Positions 16,832 through 25,636 of a stretch of DNA of 64,000 nt are shown here, piece by piece. The position numbers and the translations under genes were made by a program. Numbering within the stretch: position 1 is the stretch's first letter; every line of letters starts with the position of its first letter. This DNA is from Halorubrum sp. 2020YC2 (GTDB taxonomy: Archaea; Halobacteriota; Halobacteria; Halobacteriales; Haloferacaceae): NCBI RefSeq assembly GCF_018623055.1, contig NZ_CP076019.1:1178001-1242000 (forward strand), written 5' to 3'. The notes below the pieces were generated by a model, which was not told the DNA's origin, made no database searches, and saw nothing but the letters and a program-made list of their open reading frames with translations.

Positions 16832-19405
16832 TCAGTTGTCCGTCCGGAACTCGAAACGGGCGCCGTCGTCGCCGTCGATAGACATCTCCCAGCCGTGTGC
16901 GGCCGCGACCTCGCGCACGATCGCGAGCCCGAACCCGGTCCCGCCCGGCGTGCTCGACCGCCCGTAGCTCGTCGCCTCGTCCGGATCGATGTCGAATCCG
17001 GTCCCGTCGTCCGCGATGTAGAACCCGTCCGGGAGCGACCCCACGGAGACGGTGAGACCGTCGCCGGTCGAGCCGTGCTCGACGCTATCGCCGGGCTTCG
17101 CCCGACTGCCCGTGGAACCGTGTTCCACGCTGTTCGTGAACAGATTCTCGAAGAGCGTTCGGAGCCGCTCCGGGTCGGCGTCGACCGCGGACGTCGCAGA
17201 CGAGACATCGAGCGTCGCGCCCTCGGTGTCGACGGTCCGCCACGCCCGCTCGGCGGCCGCGTCGAGCGGAACGGACTCGATCTCGTCGACCGTCCGTCCC
17301 TGTCGCGCCAGCGCGAGGAGGTCGTCTATCAGTTGGGTCATCCGCTCGTGGGCGTCGCTGATCCGGTCGAGCTCGTCGAGGACGGCCGGGTCGTCGGTCA
17401 GCGACCGAGCCAGGTCGGTCCCTCCCGACGCGACGTTGAGCGGGTTCCGGAGGTCGTGCGAGACCAGCCCGGCGAACTTCTCTAACCGGTCGATCTCCCG
17501 CTGAAGGGCGGCGTCGCGGTCGCGTAGCTGTTCGGTCCGCTCGGCGTGGTCGAGCGCGACCGTGACGTTCGCGGCGAGGACGCGGGCCAGTTGGAGGTCG
17601 GTCTCGTCGAAGAAGTCCGGCTCGCGCGAGCCGAGCGGCATGACGCCGTGGTTCCCGAGCGGCACCGCGAGGAGGCTCCGGAGGTCGCCGTAGCCGACCG
17701 CGGTGTCGACCGCGTGGAGGTCGTCGACGACGACCGGCTGCCCGGAGTCGAACGCCTCCCAGACCCGGCCGTCTCCCGGCCCGAACGCCGGTCGGGCGCC
17801 GAAGACCTCGGTGGCCTCCTCGCTTATGGCCGTCGGACGGAGGACGTTCGCCTCCGGGTCGTACAGGCGGACGCCGCTGTTCGGGAACTCGAGGATGTCG
17901 ATCGCCGCGCGGGCGGCCACTCCGGCGATCTCCTCCCGGTCATCGCCGTCGAACATCCCTCGGGTCGTCGCGTGGAGCTTCCTGAGCGTCCGCTCGACGC
18001 GCTTCTGCTCGTCGATGTCGGCGTAGATGGAGTAGACGACCGACGCCTCCGGCTGGACGACGGGGATCGCGTGGAGGATGAACTCCCGGAGCCCGTCCGT
18101 CGTCCGTCGCCGGACGTCGAGCCGGGTCGGCTCGTCGGCGGCGATCAGCTCTTCGTGGTCGAACCGCGTCGGGTCGGGCGGGACGACCCCGTCGACCACC
18201 TCCTCGTACGCCGACGTCTCGGCGTCGTAGCCGAACGTCTCCAGGAAGGCCTCGTTCGTCTGCGCCAGCGTCCGCTCGCCGTCCGCGCCGACGACCGTCC
18301 GGGCCATCGGGAGCGGGAGGTTGTCGAAGAGCGCCGCCAGTCGGTCGCGCTCGGTCCGGAGCGCGGTCTCCGTCTCGATCCGCTCTATCGCGTTCGCGGC
18401 GTGTGACGCGATCAGCTCCGCGAACTCCACGTCGCGGTCGTCGAAGGCGGCGTAGCCGTCCGACACCGCCTGAAACACCGCGTACTTACCGATCGGTACG
18501 CTGATCGCGGACCGAACGTCGTCGGAGACCGGGTCCGCCACCGCGGTCGTGTCGAGGGAGTCGCGTCCGCCCACCCGGTAGTGGTCCGGGCCGCCGGAAG
18601 TCGAGGGCCCGGAGCTCGCCGGGTCCTCCAAGTCGTCCGGGTCCGCCGGGTCGACGCTGACGTTGTCCACCACGACGGTCCGCCGCTCCCGGGCCGTGTA
18701 GCCGACGATCCCCTCGTCGACGTCGAACGCGCGGATCTCGTCGGGCGAGACGCTCTCGGACCGGGCGGTCGGGACCAGTCGGTCCCCCCGGCGGCGGGCG
18801 ACGACGCACCGGTTGAACTCCAGGATCTCCTCGGCCGCGGCGACGACGCGGTCGGACACCGCCGACACGTCCTCGACCTCCGAGAGCTCGGTCGCGAACC
18901 GGTGGATCGCGGTGATCTGGTCGTTCACCTCGCGGAGGTCGCGCTCGGCGCGGCGGCGGCCGAGCGCGTTCGCGACGCTGTTCGCCAGCATCTCGTAGCG
19001 GTCCCGGCCGGCCCCCTTCTGGAGGTAGTCGGTGACGCCGGCCGTGATCGCCTCGCTCGCTATCTCCTCGCTCCCCTTCCCGGTGAATAACACGAACGGG
19101 AGTCCGGGGTCGATCGCACGGACCTCCTCGAGGAACTCGAGCCCGTCACAGCCCGGCATGTCGAAGTCGCTGACGACGCAGTCGACGCCCCCCTCGCGGA
19201 CCACGTCGAGCGCCTCGTCCGGCGACGTCCGGGTGACCGCCTCGGTGTCGTCCGCGAGCCGTTCGACGTGGGTCGCGGCGAGGTCGGCCGCCCCCGGCTC
19301 GTCGTCGACGAACAGGACGCGGCTTCCGGCGCCGTCGACCGGTCCCGACGCGTCGGGCGCGGCCGAACCGGCCTCGGACGGTGGATCGCCGGAACCTGTA
19401 TTCAT
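16832..19405 (-). CDS. Hybrid sensory histidine kinase (REC-GAF-PAS-GAF-HisKA-HATPase)
   Basis: An 857-residue soluble sensor kinase. The receiver domain (about 28-150) has RVLFVDDEPGAADLA and phospho-acceptor Asp80 in VVSDFDMPGCDGLEF. A GAF domain follows (about 165-345), then PAS (about 355-470: LFDNLPLPMARTVVG), a second GAF (about 490-640), HisKA with FAGLVSHDLRNPLNVA, and the ATPase domain with FENLFTNSVEHG, YIADDGTGFD and GTGFGLAIVREV. The N-box is odd: SVEHGSTG occurs twice, separated by a seven-residue linker (see the repeat at 17063-17131). No transmembrane segment is visible, so it probably senses an intracellular or redox cue. It may act on the adjacent winged-helix protein, but this is only positional. 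Confidence 0.9.
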   Translation of the reverse strand: MNTGSGDPPSEAGSAAPDASGPVDGAGSRVLFVDDEPGAADLAATHVERLADDTEAVTRTSPDEALDVVREGGVDCVVSDFDMPGCDGLEFLEEVRAIDPGLPFVLFTGKGSEEIASEAITAGVTDYLQKGAGRDRYEMLANSVANALGRRRAERDLREVNDQITAIHRFATELSEVEDVSAVSDRVVAAAEEILEFNRCVVARRRGDRLVPTARSESVSPDEIRAFDVDEGIVGYTARERRTVVVDNVSVDPADPDDLEDPASSGPSTSGGPDHYRVGGRDSLDTTAVADPVSDDVRSAISVPIGKYAVFQAVSDGYAAFDDRDVEFAELIASHAANAIERIETETALRTERDRLAALFDNLPLPMARTVVGADGERTLAQTNEAFLETFGYDAETSAYEEVVDGVVPPDPTRFDHEELIAADEPTRLDVRRRTTDGLREFILHAIPVVQPEASVVYSIYADIDEQKRVERTLRKLHATTRGMFDGDDREEIAGVAARAAIDILEFPNSGVRLYDPEANVLRPTAISEEATEVFGARPAFGPGDGRVWEAFDSGQPVVVDDLHAVDTAVGYGDLRSLLAVPLGNHGVMPLGSREPDFFDETDLQLARVLAANVTVALDHAERTEQLRDRDAALQREIDRLEKFAGLVSHDLRNPLNVASGGTDLARSLTDDPAVLDELDRISDAHERMTQLIDDLLALARQGRTVDEIESVPLDAAAERAWRTVDTEGATLDVSSATSAVDADPERLRTLFENLFTNSVEHGSTGSRAKPGDSVEHGSTGDGLTVSVGSLPDGFYIADDGTGFDIDPDEATSYGRSSTPGGTGFGLAIVREVAAAHGWEMSIDGDDGARFEFRTDN
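17063..17131 (-). repeat. Duplication with hairpin inside the kinase N-box
   Basis: Two diverged 24-bp copies encoding SVEHGSTG (17108-17131 and 17063-17086) flank a 21-bp linker containing the small hairpin CGGGC-TTC-GCCCG (17092-17104). The reading frame is kept. It looks like an insertion that duplicated its target; the copies differ mostly at synonymous sites. Confidence 0.65.
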
Positions 19406-19507
19406 ATGTGTTCCTCGCGCTACCGGTAATTTTAGCTTTCGCTCCAGCTACCGGAACTGAAAACCGGACGCGTCCGGCGCTTAAAAAATCGACGGCGCGG
19501 CGAGCGC

Positions 19508-20377
19508 TCAGAGGAAGTCCTCGACGTGGTCGGCGACCTCTTCGGGGGTGTCACCGACGGGAACGCCCGCGTCGTTGAGCGCGTCGATCTTCGACTGCGC
19601 GGTGCCCGTGCCGGAGCCGGAGACGATGGCGCCGGCGTGGCCCATGCGCTTGCCCGGCGGGGCGGTCCGCCCGGCGATGAAGCCGGCGACCGGCGTGTCC
19701 ATGTGCTCCCCGATGAACTTCGCGGCCTGCTCCTCGTCCTCCCCGCCGATCTCGCCGCACATCACGACGGCGTCGGTGTCGGAGTCGGCCTCGAACGCCT
19801 CCAGGGCGTCGACGAAGGAGGTCCCGATGATCGGGTCGCCGCCGATGCCGATGGCGGTCGACTGGCCGAGCCCGCGCTCGGTGAGGTTGTCGACGACCTG
19901 GTAGGTGAGCGTGCCCGACCGCGAGACCAGCCCGACGTTCCCCTCCGAGAAGATGTTGCCGGGGAGGATGCCGAGCTTCGCCTCGCCGGGCGTGATGATC
20001 CCGGGACAGTTCGGGCCGAGCAGGCGCGTGTCCGTCTCGCTCAGGCGCTTGTTCACCTTCGCCATGTCCTGCGTCGGGATTCCCTCCGTGATCGCGACCG
20101 CGAGGTCGAGGTCGGTGTCGAGCGCCTCGAACACCGCGTCGGCGGCGAACGCCGGCGGCACGAAGACCACGGAGGCGTCCGCGTCCTCCGCCTCGACGGC
20201 CTCGTCGACGGTGTCGTACACCGGGACGCCGTCGACCTCCTGCCCGCCCTTGCCGGGCACCGCGCCGGCGACGACGTTGGTGCCGTACTCAATCATCTGG
20301 CCGGCGTGGAACTTCCCTTCCCCGCCGGTGATCCCCTGGACCACTACTCTGGTGTCGTCGTCGACGAAAATGCTCAC
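19508..20377 (-). CDS. sucD: Succinate-CoA ligase (ADP-forming) alpha subunit
   Basis: A 289-residue subunit of the TCA-cycle enzyme that makes ATP from succinyl-CoA. The CoA-binding Rossmann domain has [19 protein letters not shown]; the ligase domain has [46 protein letters not shown] and the active-site phospho-His in [13 protein letters not shown] chose the GTG at 20377 giving [15 protein letters not shown], the usual length for haloarchaeal SucD; a GTG at 20386 adds three residues. sucC lies 79 bp upstream on the same strand, so the two are likely one operon. Confidence 0.95.
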   Translation of the reverse strand: MSIFVDDDTRVVVQGITGGEGKFHAGQMIEYGTNVVAGAVPGKGGQEVDGVPVYDTVDEAVEAEDADASVVFVPPAFAADAVFEALDTDLDLAVAITEGIPTQDMAKVNKRLSETDTRLLGPNCPGIITPGEAKLGILPGNIFSEGNVGLVSRSGTLTYQVVDNLTERGLGQSTAIGIGGDPIIGTSFVDALEAFEADSDTDAVVMCGEIGGEDEEQAAKFIGEHMDTPVAGFIAGRTAPPGKRMGHAGAIVSGSGTGTAQSKIDALNDAGVPVGDTPEEVADHVEDFL

Positions 20378-20456
20378 GCGAACCACCCCGTGGTGAGTGT
20401 GAGGTTATCGTTCGTGAACGAGCGACCGTCGGGAGCGAGTGAACGTACGATAGAAC

Positions 20457-21602
20457 TCATTGGGTCACCTCTTCCGCGTTCTTCACCGCGCGCTGGACCG
20501 CGTCCTCCAGCGTCTTCTCGACCTCGACGAGGTCGGTGTTTAAGATCTCCATCCCCTCCTCGGCGTTCGTGCCGGCGAGCCGGACGACCACCTTCTTGGG
20601 GATCTCGTCGAACTGCTCTAAGGCCTCGTTGATCCCCTTCGCGACCTCGTCGCCGCGGGTGATCCCGCCGAAGATGTTGAAGACGACGGCGTCGACGTTG
20701 TCGTCGGAGAACACCATGTCGAGCGCCTGCGTGACGCGCTCGGCCTTCGCGCCGCCGCCGATGTCGAGGAAGTTGGCGGGCGCGCCGCCGTAGTAGTCGA
20801 CCAGATCGAGCGTCGTCATCACCAGCCCGGCGCCGTTGCCGATGATGCCGACGTTGCCCGAGAGGCGGACGTAGTCGAAGCCGTACTCGCCGGCCTTGCG
20901 TTCGAGGTCGTCCTCGTAGGACTCCTCGGCCATCTCAGCGAGGTCGGGCTGGCGGAACAGCGCGTCCTCGTCGATGTTCATCACGGCGTCGGCGGCGACG
21001 ACGTCGCGGTCGCCCGTGATCATGACGGGGTTGACCTCGATCTCGGAGGCGTCGTTCTCCTCGTAGAGGTCGTACAGCGTCGAGAGGATCGAGGCCACGT
21101 CGAGCGCCACGTCGGCGTCGACGCCCGCCTCGTAGACGACCTTCCGGGCCTGATACGGGTGAAGCCCGAACGCGGGGTCGACGTGCTCTCGCGCGATCGC
21201 GTCGGGGTTCTCCTCCGCGACCTCCTCGATGTTCACGCCGCCCTCGGTCGACACCATCAGGACGGGCTTCCCCTCGCCGCGGTCCATCGTGACGCCGACG
21301 TACAGCTCGTCGACGAAGTCGACGCCGGCCTCGACGAGGACCTGATCGACGGTGTACCCCTTCAGGTCCATGCCGAGGATCTCGTCGGCGTACTGCTCCG
21401 CTTCCTCGCGGTCGGTCGCGATCTTGATCCCGCCGGCCTTGCCGCGGCCGCCCACGTGGACCTGCGCCTTGATCGCGGCCGGGTAGCCGATCTCGTCGAC
21501 GGCGTCGAGCGCCTCGTCGACGCTCGTCGCGAGCCGGGAGTCCGGGACGGGGATCCCGGCGTCCGCGAAGAGAGACTTCGCTTGATATTCGTGAAGTTTC
21601 AT
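20457..21602 (-). CDS. sucC: Succinate-CoA ligase (ADP-forming) beta subunit
   Basis: A 381-residue ATP-grasp subunit. It begins MKLHEYQAKSLFADAGIPVP, the family hallmark, followed by KAQVHVGGRGKAGGIK (ATP-grasp lid region), LYVGVTMDRG, EVNPVMITGDRD, and the C-terminal domain with NGAGLVMTTLDLV, FLDIGGGAKAERV, FNIFGGITRGDEVAKG and RLAGTNAEEG. It binds nucleotide and succinate and pairs with the alpha subunit encoded directly downstream. Length is normal. The order sucC-sucD matches the usual operon, although the 79-bp spacer is long for haloarchaea. Confidence 0.95.
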   Translation of the reverse strand: MKLHEYQAKSLFADAGIPVPDSRLATSVDEALDAVDEIGYPAAIKAQVHVGGRGKAGGIKIATDREEAEQYADEILGMDLKGYTVDQVLVEAGVDFVDELYVGVTMDRGEGKPVLMVSTEGGVNIEEVAEENPDAIAREHVDPAFGLHPYQARKVVYEAGVDADVALDVASILSTLYDLYEENDASEIEVNPVMITGDRDVVAADAVMNIDEDALFRQPDLAEMAEESYEDDLERKAGEYGFDYVRLSGNVGIIGNGAGLVMTTLDLVDYYGGAPANFLDIGGGAKAERVTQALDMVFSDDNVDAVVFNIFGGITRGDEVAKGINEALEQFDEIPKKVVVRLAGTNAEEGMEILNTDLVEVEKTLEDAVQRAVKNAEEVTQ

Positions 21603-21697
21603 CCGTGTGGGATCGGAACCGACATCGGCTTAAATGGTTCCGATCCGGCGCGAGCGACCGCGCCGGGACGGGCGGGCGATCCGGGAGTTCGGCTCGC

Positions 21698-23107
21698 TCA
21701 GTCCTCGTCGCCGAGGATGACGCGGTGGGTCATCGACTCGGGGTCGAGCACCTCGTCGGCCTCCACCTCGGTGAGGTACCCCTCGCTCACGGCGACCTCG
21801 CGGACGCTTTTGTCCTCCGCGAGCGCCTTCTTCGCGACCTTGCTCGCCTTGTCGTAGCCGATCGCGGGGTTCAGGGCGGTCGCCAGCGCCATCGACTGCT
21901 CGACGCGCTCGCGGGCGAACTCCTCGTTGGCCTCCAGCTTCGCGACGAAGCGCTCCCCGAACGTCGCGGCGACGTTCGAGAGCAGCTCCGCGGATTCGAG
22001 GAAGTTGTGCGCGATGACCGGTTTGTAGAGGTTCAAGTCGATCTCGCCGCGCGCGGCGCCCGCGGAGACGGCGGCGTCGTTGCCGACGACCTGCTTGTGG
22101 ACCTGATTGACCGACTCCGCGACGACCGGGTTGATCTTCCCGGGCATGATCGAGGAGCCGGGCTGGTTCTCCGGCTGTTCGACCTCACCGAGGCCGTTCC
22201 GCGGCCCGGAGGCGAGCAGCCGGAGGTCGTTGGCCATCTTGTTGAGGCTGCCCGCGACCGTGCGGAGCGCGCCGTGCGCCTCCGCCATCGCGTCGTGGGC
22301 CGCCTGCGCCTCGAAATGGTTTTCCGCCTCGCGGAACTCTGTCCCGGTCTCGTCGGAGATGTACTCCGCGGCGAGTTCGGGGAACTCGGGGTGGGTGTTG
22401 AGCCCGGTCCCGACCGCGGTGCCGCCGAGGGCGAGTTCGCGGAGGTTCGACTGGACGTCCTCGGCGCGCTCGATCCCTTTCGCGACCTGCGTCCGGTAGC
22501 CGCCGAACTCCTGCCCGAGCCGGAGCGGGGTGGCGTCCTGGAGGTGCGTCCGCCCCGTCTTGACGACCCCGTCGAACTCGGTCTCCTTGGCCTCGAGCTC
22601 GGCGTGGAGCGTCTCCAAGGCGGGGACGAGGTCCTTCTCGACCGCCTCGAGGGCGGCGACGTGCATCGCCGTCGGGATCACGTCGTTGCTCGACTGCCCG
22701 TAGTTGACGTGGTCGTTGGGGTGGACGACGCGGTCGCCGATCTCCGCGCCCGCGATCTCGGCCGCGCGGTTGGCGATCACCTCGTTGGCGTTCATGTTCG
22801 AGGAGGTGCCGGATCCGGTCTGGAACACGTCGACCGGGAACTGGTCGTCGTGCTCGCCCGCGATCACCTCGTCGGCGGCGGCGACGATGGCGTCGGCGGT
22901 GTCCTCGTCGACGAGGCCCAGGTCGCGGTTCGCCTGCGCGGCCGCCTTCTTCACGACGCCGAGCGCGCGGACGAACCGCCGGCTCATGCCAATGCCCGAT
23001 ACGGGGAAGTTCTCGACGGCGCGCTGGGTCTGTGCCCCCCAGTAGGCGTCCGCCGGCACCTGCATCTCGCCGAGACTGTCCTCCTCCGTGCGGTAGTCGT
23101 CACCCAT
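21698..23107 (-). CDS. fumC: Class II fumarate hydratase
   Basis: A 469-residue fumarase that hydrates fumarate to malate in the TCA cycle. Start chosen at MGDDYRTEEDSLGEMQVPAD; the earlier in-frame ATG at 23155 gives an unlikely extension. Conserved segments: WGAQTQRAVENFP, QTGSGTSSNMNANEVIA, HPNDHVNYGQSSNDVIPTAM, VKTGRTHLQDATPLRLGQE and the signature QPGSSIMPGKINPVVAE. It is upstream of sucCD on the same strand and 95 bp away, so three consecutive TCA activities cluster here. Confidence 0.95.
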   Translation of the reverse strand: MGDDYRTEEDSLGEMQVPADAYWGAQTQRAVENFPVSGIGMSRRFVRALGVVKKAAAQANRDLGLVDEDTADAIVAAADEVIAGEHDDQFPVDVFQTGSGTSSNMNANEVIANRAAEIAGAEIGDRVVHPNDHVNYGQSSNDVIPTAMHVAALEAVEKDLVPALETLHAELEAKETEFDGVVKTGRTHLQDATPLRLGQEFGGYRTQVAKGIERAEDVQSNLRELALGGTAVGTGLNTHPEFPELAAEYISDETGTEFREAENHFEAQAAHDAMAEAHGALRTVAGSLNKMANDLRLLASGPRNGLGEVEQPENQPGSSIMPGKINPVVAESVNQVHKQVVGNDAAVSAGAARGEIDLNLYKPVIAHNFLESAELLSNVAATFGERFVAKLEANEEFARERVEQSMALATALNPAIGYDKASKVAKKALAEDKSVREVAVSEGYLTEVEADEVLDPESMTHRVILGDED

Positions 23108-23299
23108 GCGCCGACCTTCCCGCGAGACGCTGTAAAAGGTACTGGAAGCCGCCAACTACGGGAATAATGTGATTCGGTACCAAGAGACTCGGTGCCGAGA
23201 GACAGGAGAGGCGACGAGCTGAATCGCGGACAAACGGCCGAAAATCGGCGCAAACGCTTTCCGCTTATATACCGGTCCGTCGCCAACGGCCGGGCGCAC

Positions 23300-23896
23300 A
23301 TGGGTTCGAACGACTCAGCGATCGGAACGGCGCTCGACCGCGACGCGGTCAGGTCGGCGAGCAGGCTCCTGATCGGCGCGTTGGCGGTCGTCGGCGCTCT
23401 CGCGGTCGTCACGCTGCTTCCGGGGATAGACCGCCTCGTCCCGTTCGCGCCCGTGACGTTCGCCGCGGTCACGACGGCCGTCGTCGCGCTCGCGGTGGCG
23501 GGGATCCTCCTGTACGCCGCGCCGAAGTTCGCGCTGTTGACGCGGCTGGCCCTCGGCGGGCGGGGCGACGACGCCGAGACGGACGCGCCGCCGGACCGGA
23601 TCGCGGAGAACGCCGGCGGGATGGCCTACTGGCTCGTCGTCTTCGGGGCGGTCCTCGTCGCGTACCACGGGCTGGTCGGCGTCGCGGTCCCCCTCCTGAG
23701 CGGCGCCGCGTGGGCGTACGACGCCGCCTTCCTGTTCGTCGCGCTCGTCCCCGCGGTGTTCCTCGTCGCCCGCCTGACCGTCACGGTGGACCCGCTGGCC
23801 GAACTGGTCGCCGACCGCGTCGCGGGCGGGGAGTCCGACGGCGAAGCGGGTGAAACCAGCGGGCCGACCGCGACGGACGACCGGGACGACGGCTGA
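23300..23896 (+). CDS. Membrane protein of unknown function
   Basis: A 198-residue protein with four or five predicted membrane segments, for example LLIGALAVVGALAVVTLLPG, VTFAAVTTAVVALAVAGILL, YWLVVFGAVLVAYHGLVGVA and AFLFVALVPAVFLVARLTV. The C-terminal tail is acidic and Gly/Thr-rich. A TATA box (GCTTATATACC, about 23261-23271) is 29-39 nt before the ATG, so the transcript is probably leaderless. Divergent from fumC. No family recognised. Confidence 0.75.
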   Translation: MGSNDSAIGTALDRDAVRSASRLLIGALAVVGALAVVTLLPGIDRLVPFAPVTFAAVTTAVVALAVAGILLYAAPKFALLTRLALGGRGDDAETDAPPDRIAENAGGMAYWLVVFGAVLVAYHGLVGVAVPLLSGAAWAYDAAFLFVALVPAVFLVARLTVTVDPLAELVADRVAGGESDGEAGETSGPTATDDRDDG

Positions 23897-23910
23897 CCGG
23901 AAGCGTCCCG

Positions 23911-24444
23911 TCAGTCCTCTTTAAACAGGAACGGGAGCGTCACGAGCGCCCCGTTGAGTCCGAACAGCAGCAGGAGCACCAGCCCGAGCGGCGGGTCGTC
24001 GCCCGGGTGGGTGGCGAGGAGGGCGAAGGACCCGACGCCGAGGGCCGCCAGCCCGAGCGTCAACGCGGCGTCGGACCACCGGTTCCACGCGTCGTCGAGC
24101 GCGGGTTCGAGCCGCGCGAGCGGCCAGTCGGTCTCCGCCTCGTCGCGCGCGCGGTCCGCCCGGTCGGTCCACGGGGTGTCCTCGACCGACTCGTCGAGCC
24201 ACGCGTCCCCCTCGGCGGGCGGATCGCCGCCCGTCGCGGTCCCGTCTCCGTCGCGCCCGAGCAGGCGCCGAATCCCGGACCGGCCGCTGGCCGCGAGGAG
24301 CGAGACCGCGCCGACCGCGGCGAGGCCGAGGAGGACCGCCGGAGAAGTGACGCGCGCTTCGACGGCGAGGAAGAGCGCGACGAACGCCAGCAGCGAGACC
24401 GCAGAGCAGATCCCGCGGAGGGCGCGGACGAGTGCCGATCGCAT
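23911..24444 (-). CDS. Membrane protein of unknown function
   Basis: A 177-residue protein with two N-terminal membrane helices (CSAVSLLAFVALFLAVEARV, AVLLGLAAVGAVSLLAASG), a charged cytoplasmic loop containing WLDESVEDTPWTDRADRARD, and two C-terminal helices (ALTLGLAALGVGSFALLAT, GLVLLLLFGLNGALVTLPFL). The 4-TM layout with a long acidic loop is common among uncharacterised haloarchaeal proteins. It converges with the membrane protein gene that ends at 23896. Function unknown. Confidence 0.75.
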   Translation of the reverse strand: MRSALVRALRGICSAVSLLAFVALFLAVEARVTSPAVLLGLAAVGAVSLLAASGRSGIRRLLGRDGDGTATGGDPPAEGDAWLDESVEDTPWTDRADRARDEAETDWPLARLEPALDDAWNRWSDAALTLGLAALGVGSFALLATHPGDDPPLGLVLLLLFGLNGALVTLPFLFKED

Positions 24445-24538
24445 CGGTGTGGAGGGTGGAGGGGTGAAGGGTGGAGGGGTGGAGCAGTGGAGGGGCGGGA
24501 GCGAACGGTCGCGGTGCGGCGGCGGGCGAGTCGGAGAG

Positions 24539-24862
24539 TCAGGCCTCGTCGACCGGGAACAGCCCCGCCTCGCGGAGGTCGGCGGCGAGGGCGCCGTCGC
24601 CGTGTTCCGCGTACGCCTCGGGGGTGTACGTCTTGATCTCCAAGGCGTGGACCGACTGCGTCATGTGGTCGCCCACCGCGTCGTACACGCGCTGGTGCTG
24701 GTCGACGAGCGACTCGCCCTCGAAGGCGGGCGAGACGACGACCGCCGCGAAGTGGGCGTCCTCGTCCTCGTCGTTGTGGATCCGGGGCGCGGTCACGCTG
24801 GCGACCGCGTCGGGGAGGTGCTCCTCGATGAGGTCCGCGACCGCGTCGGGTTCGATGGTCAT
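24539..24862 (-). CDS. BolA family protein
   Basis: A 107-residue BolA/IbaG-like protein; in other organisms these bind glutaredoxin or iron-sulphur carriers and act in iron-sulphur trafficking or stress. The fold signature is VVVSPAFEGESLVDQHQRVY followed by DAVGDHMTQSVHALEIKTYT. The invariant His region (DQHQRVYDAV, VHALEI) is present. It is flanked by an intergenic stretch rich in GTGGAGGGG repeats (24446-24500). Confidence 0.88.
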   Translation of the reverse strand: MTIEPDAVADLIEEHLPDAVASVTAPRIHNDEDEDAHFAAVVVSPAFEGESLVDQHQRVYDAVGDHMTQSVHALEIKTYTPEAYAEHGDGALAADLREAGLFPVDEA

Positions 24863-24955
24863 GGTCCCGCTCGGTCGCGGACGGGCAAAAGTCGACCGGC
24901 CCGCCGCGGCGCCTCGCGCGCGGGAGGGACGCTCCGACGGCCGCGTCGAACCAGC

Positions 24956-25552
24956 CTACCGCTCGAAGACGAGTCCGTAGTGGAACGGCGGGAGGTCGAC
25001 CTCGCGAGCGAGCGTCAGGTCGCCGGGCGCGTCCTCGACGACCTCGCGGGTCGCCGCGGGCGACAGCCGGAGGTCGGTGGGCGGCCCGCGCGGCTCCCCC
25101 TCGACCCGCGTCTCCGCGCGCGGTCGGTCGCGCCAGTTGACGACGACGAGGCGACCGCCGGGAGCGAGCGCCTCGGAGATTCCCGATACGAACGACTCCG
25201 GCTCCGGAATCCCGTGAAAGGCGTTCAGGAGGAGGCCGACGTCGACCGGCTCCGGGAGGAGGCCGGCGAGGTCGCGCGCGTCGCCCTCGACGCCCGCGAC
25301 GTTCGCGATCCCCTGCGCGTCCGCGAGGCGTTCGAGTTCGGCCAGAAGGCTCGCGTCGACGTCGACGGCGTAGACGGTCCCGGGGTCGGCAACGCGCGCG
25401 GCGGGGAGCGCGAAGTAGCCGTTCCCGCTGCCGATCTCGGCGGCGGTATCCCCGGGTTCGAGCCCGAGTTCACGCAGCGTCTCGCCCGGCGTGGGCCACA
25501 CGCGGCCCCACCAGTCCCAGTCCGGCTGCCCCGTGTTCTGGAATCGTCCCAT
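24956..25552 (-). CDS. SAM-dependent methyltransferase
   Basis: A 198-residue class I methyltransferase. The SAM-binding motif is DTAAEIGSGNGYFALPAARV, motif II VYAVDVDASLLAELERLA, then VEGDARDLAGLLPEPVDVGL and the post-motif LLNAFHGIPEPESF and LAPGGRLVVVNWRDRP. The N-terminus (FQNTGQPDWDWWGRVWPTPG) is a recurrent leader in this haloarchaeal subgroup. The substrate is unknown. It is upstream of bolA on the same strand with a 93-bp gap. Confidence 0.85.
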   Translation of the reverse strand: MGRFQNTGQPDWDWWGRVWPTPGETLRELGLEPGDTAAEIGSGNGYFALPAARVADPGTVYAVDVDASLLAELERLADAQGIANVAGVEGDARDLAGLLPEPVDVGLLLNAFHGIPEPESFVSGISEALAPGGRLVVVNWRDRPRAETRVEGEPRGPPTDLRLSPAATREVVEDAPGDLTLAREVDLPPFHYGLVFER

Positions 25553-25636
25553 GCGACTCGTAGCCGCCAGCCGACGCTTAGGCGTTGCGAGTGCGGCGAC
25601 GCTGACCGGCCTCGGAGACGGCGCCCGCCGAGCCCG

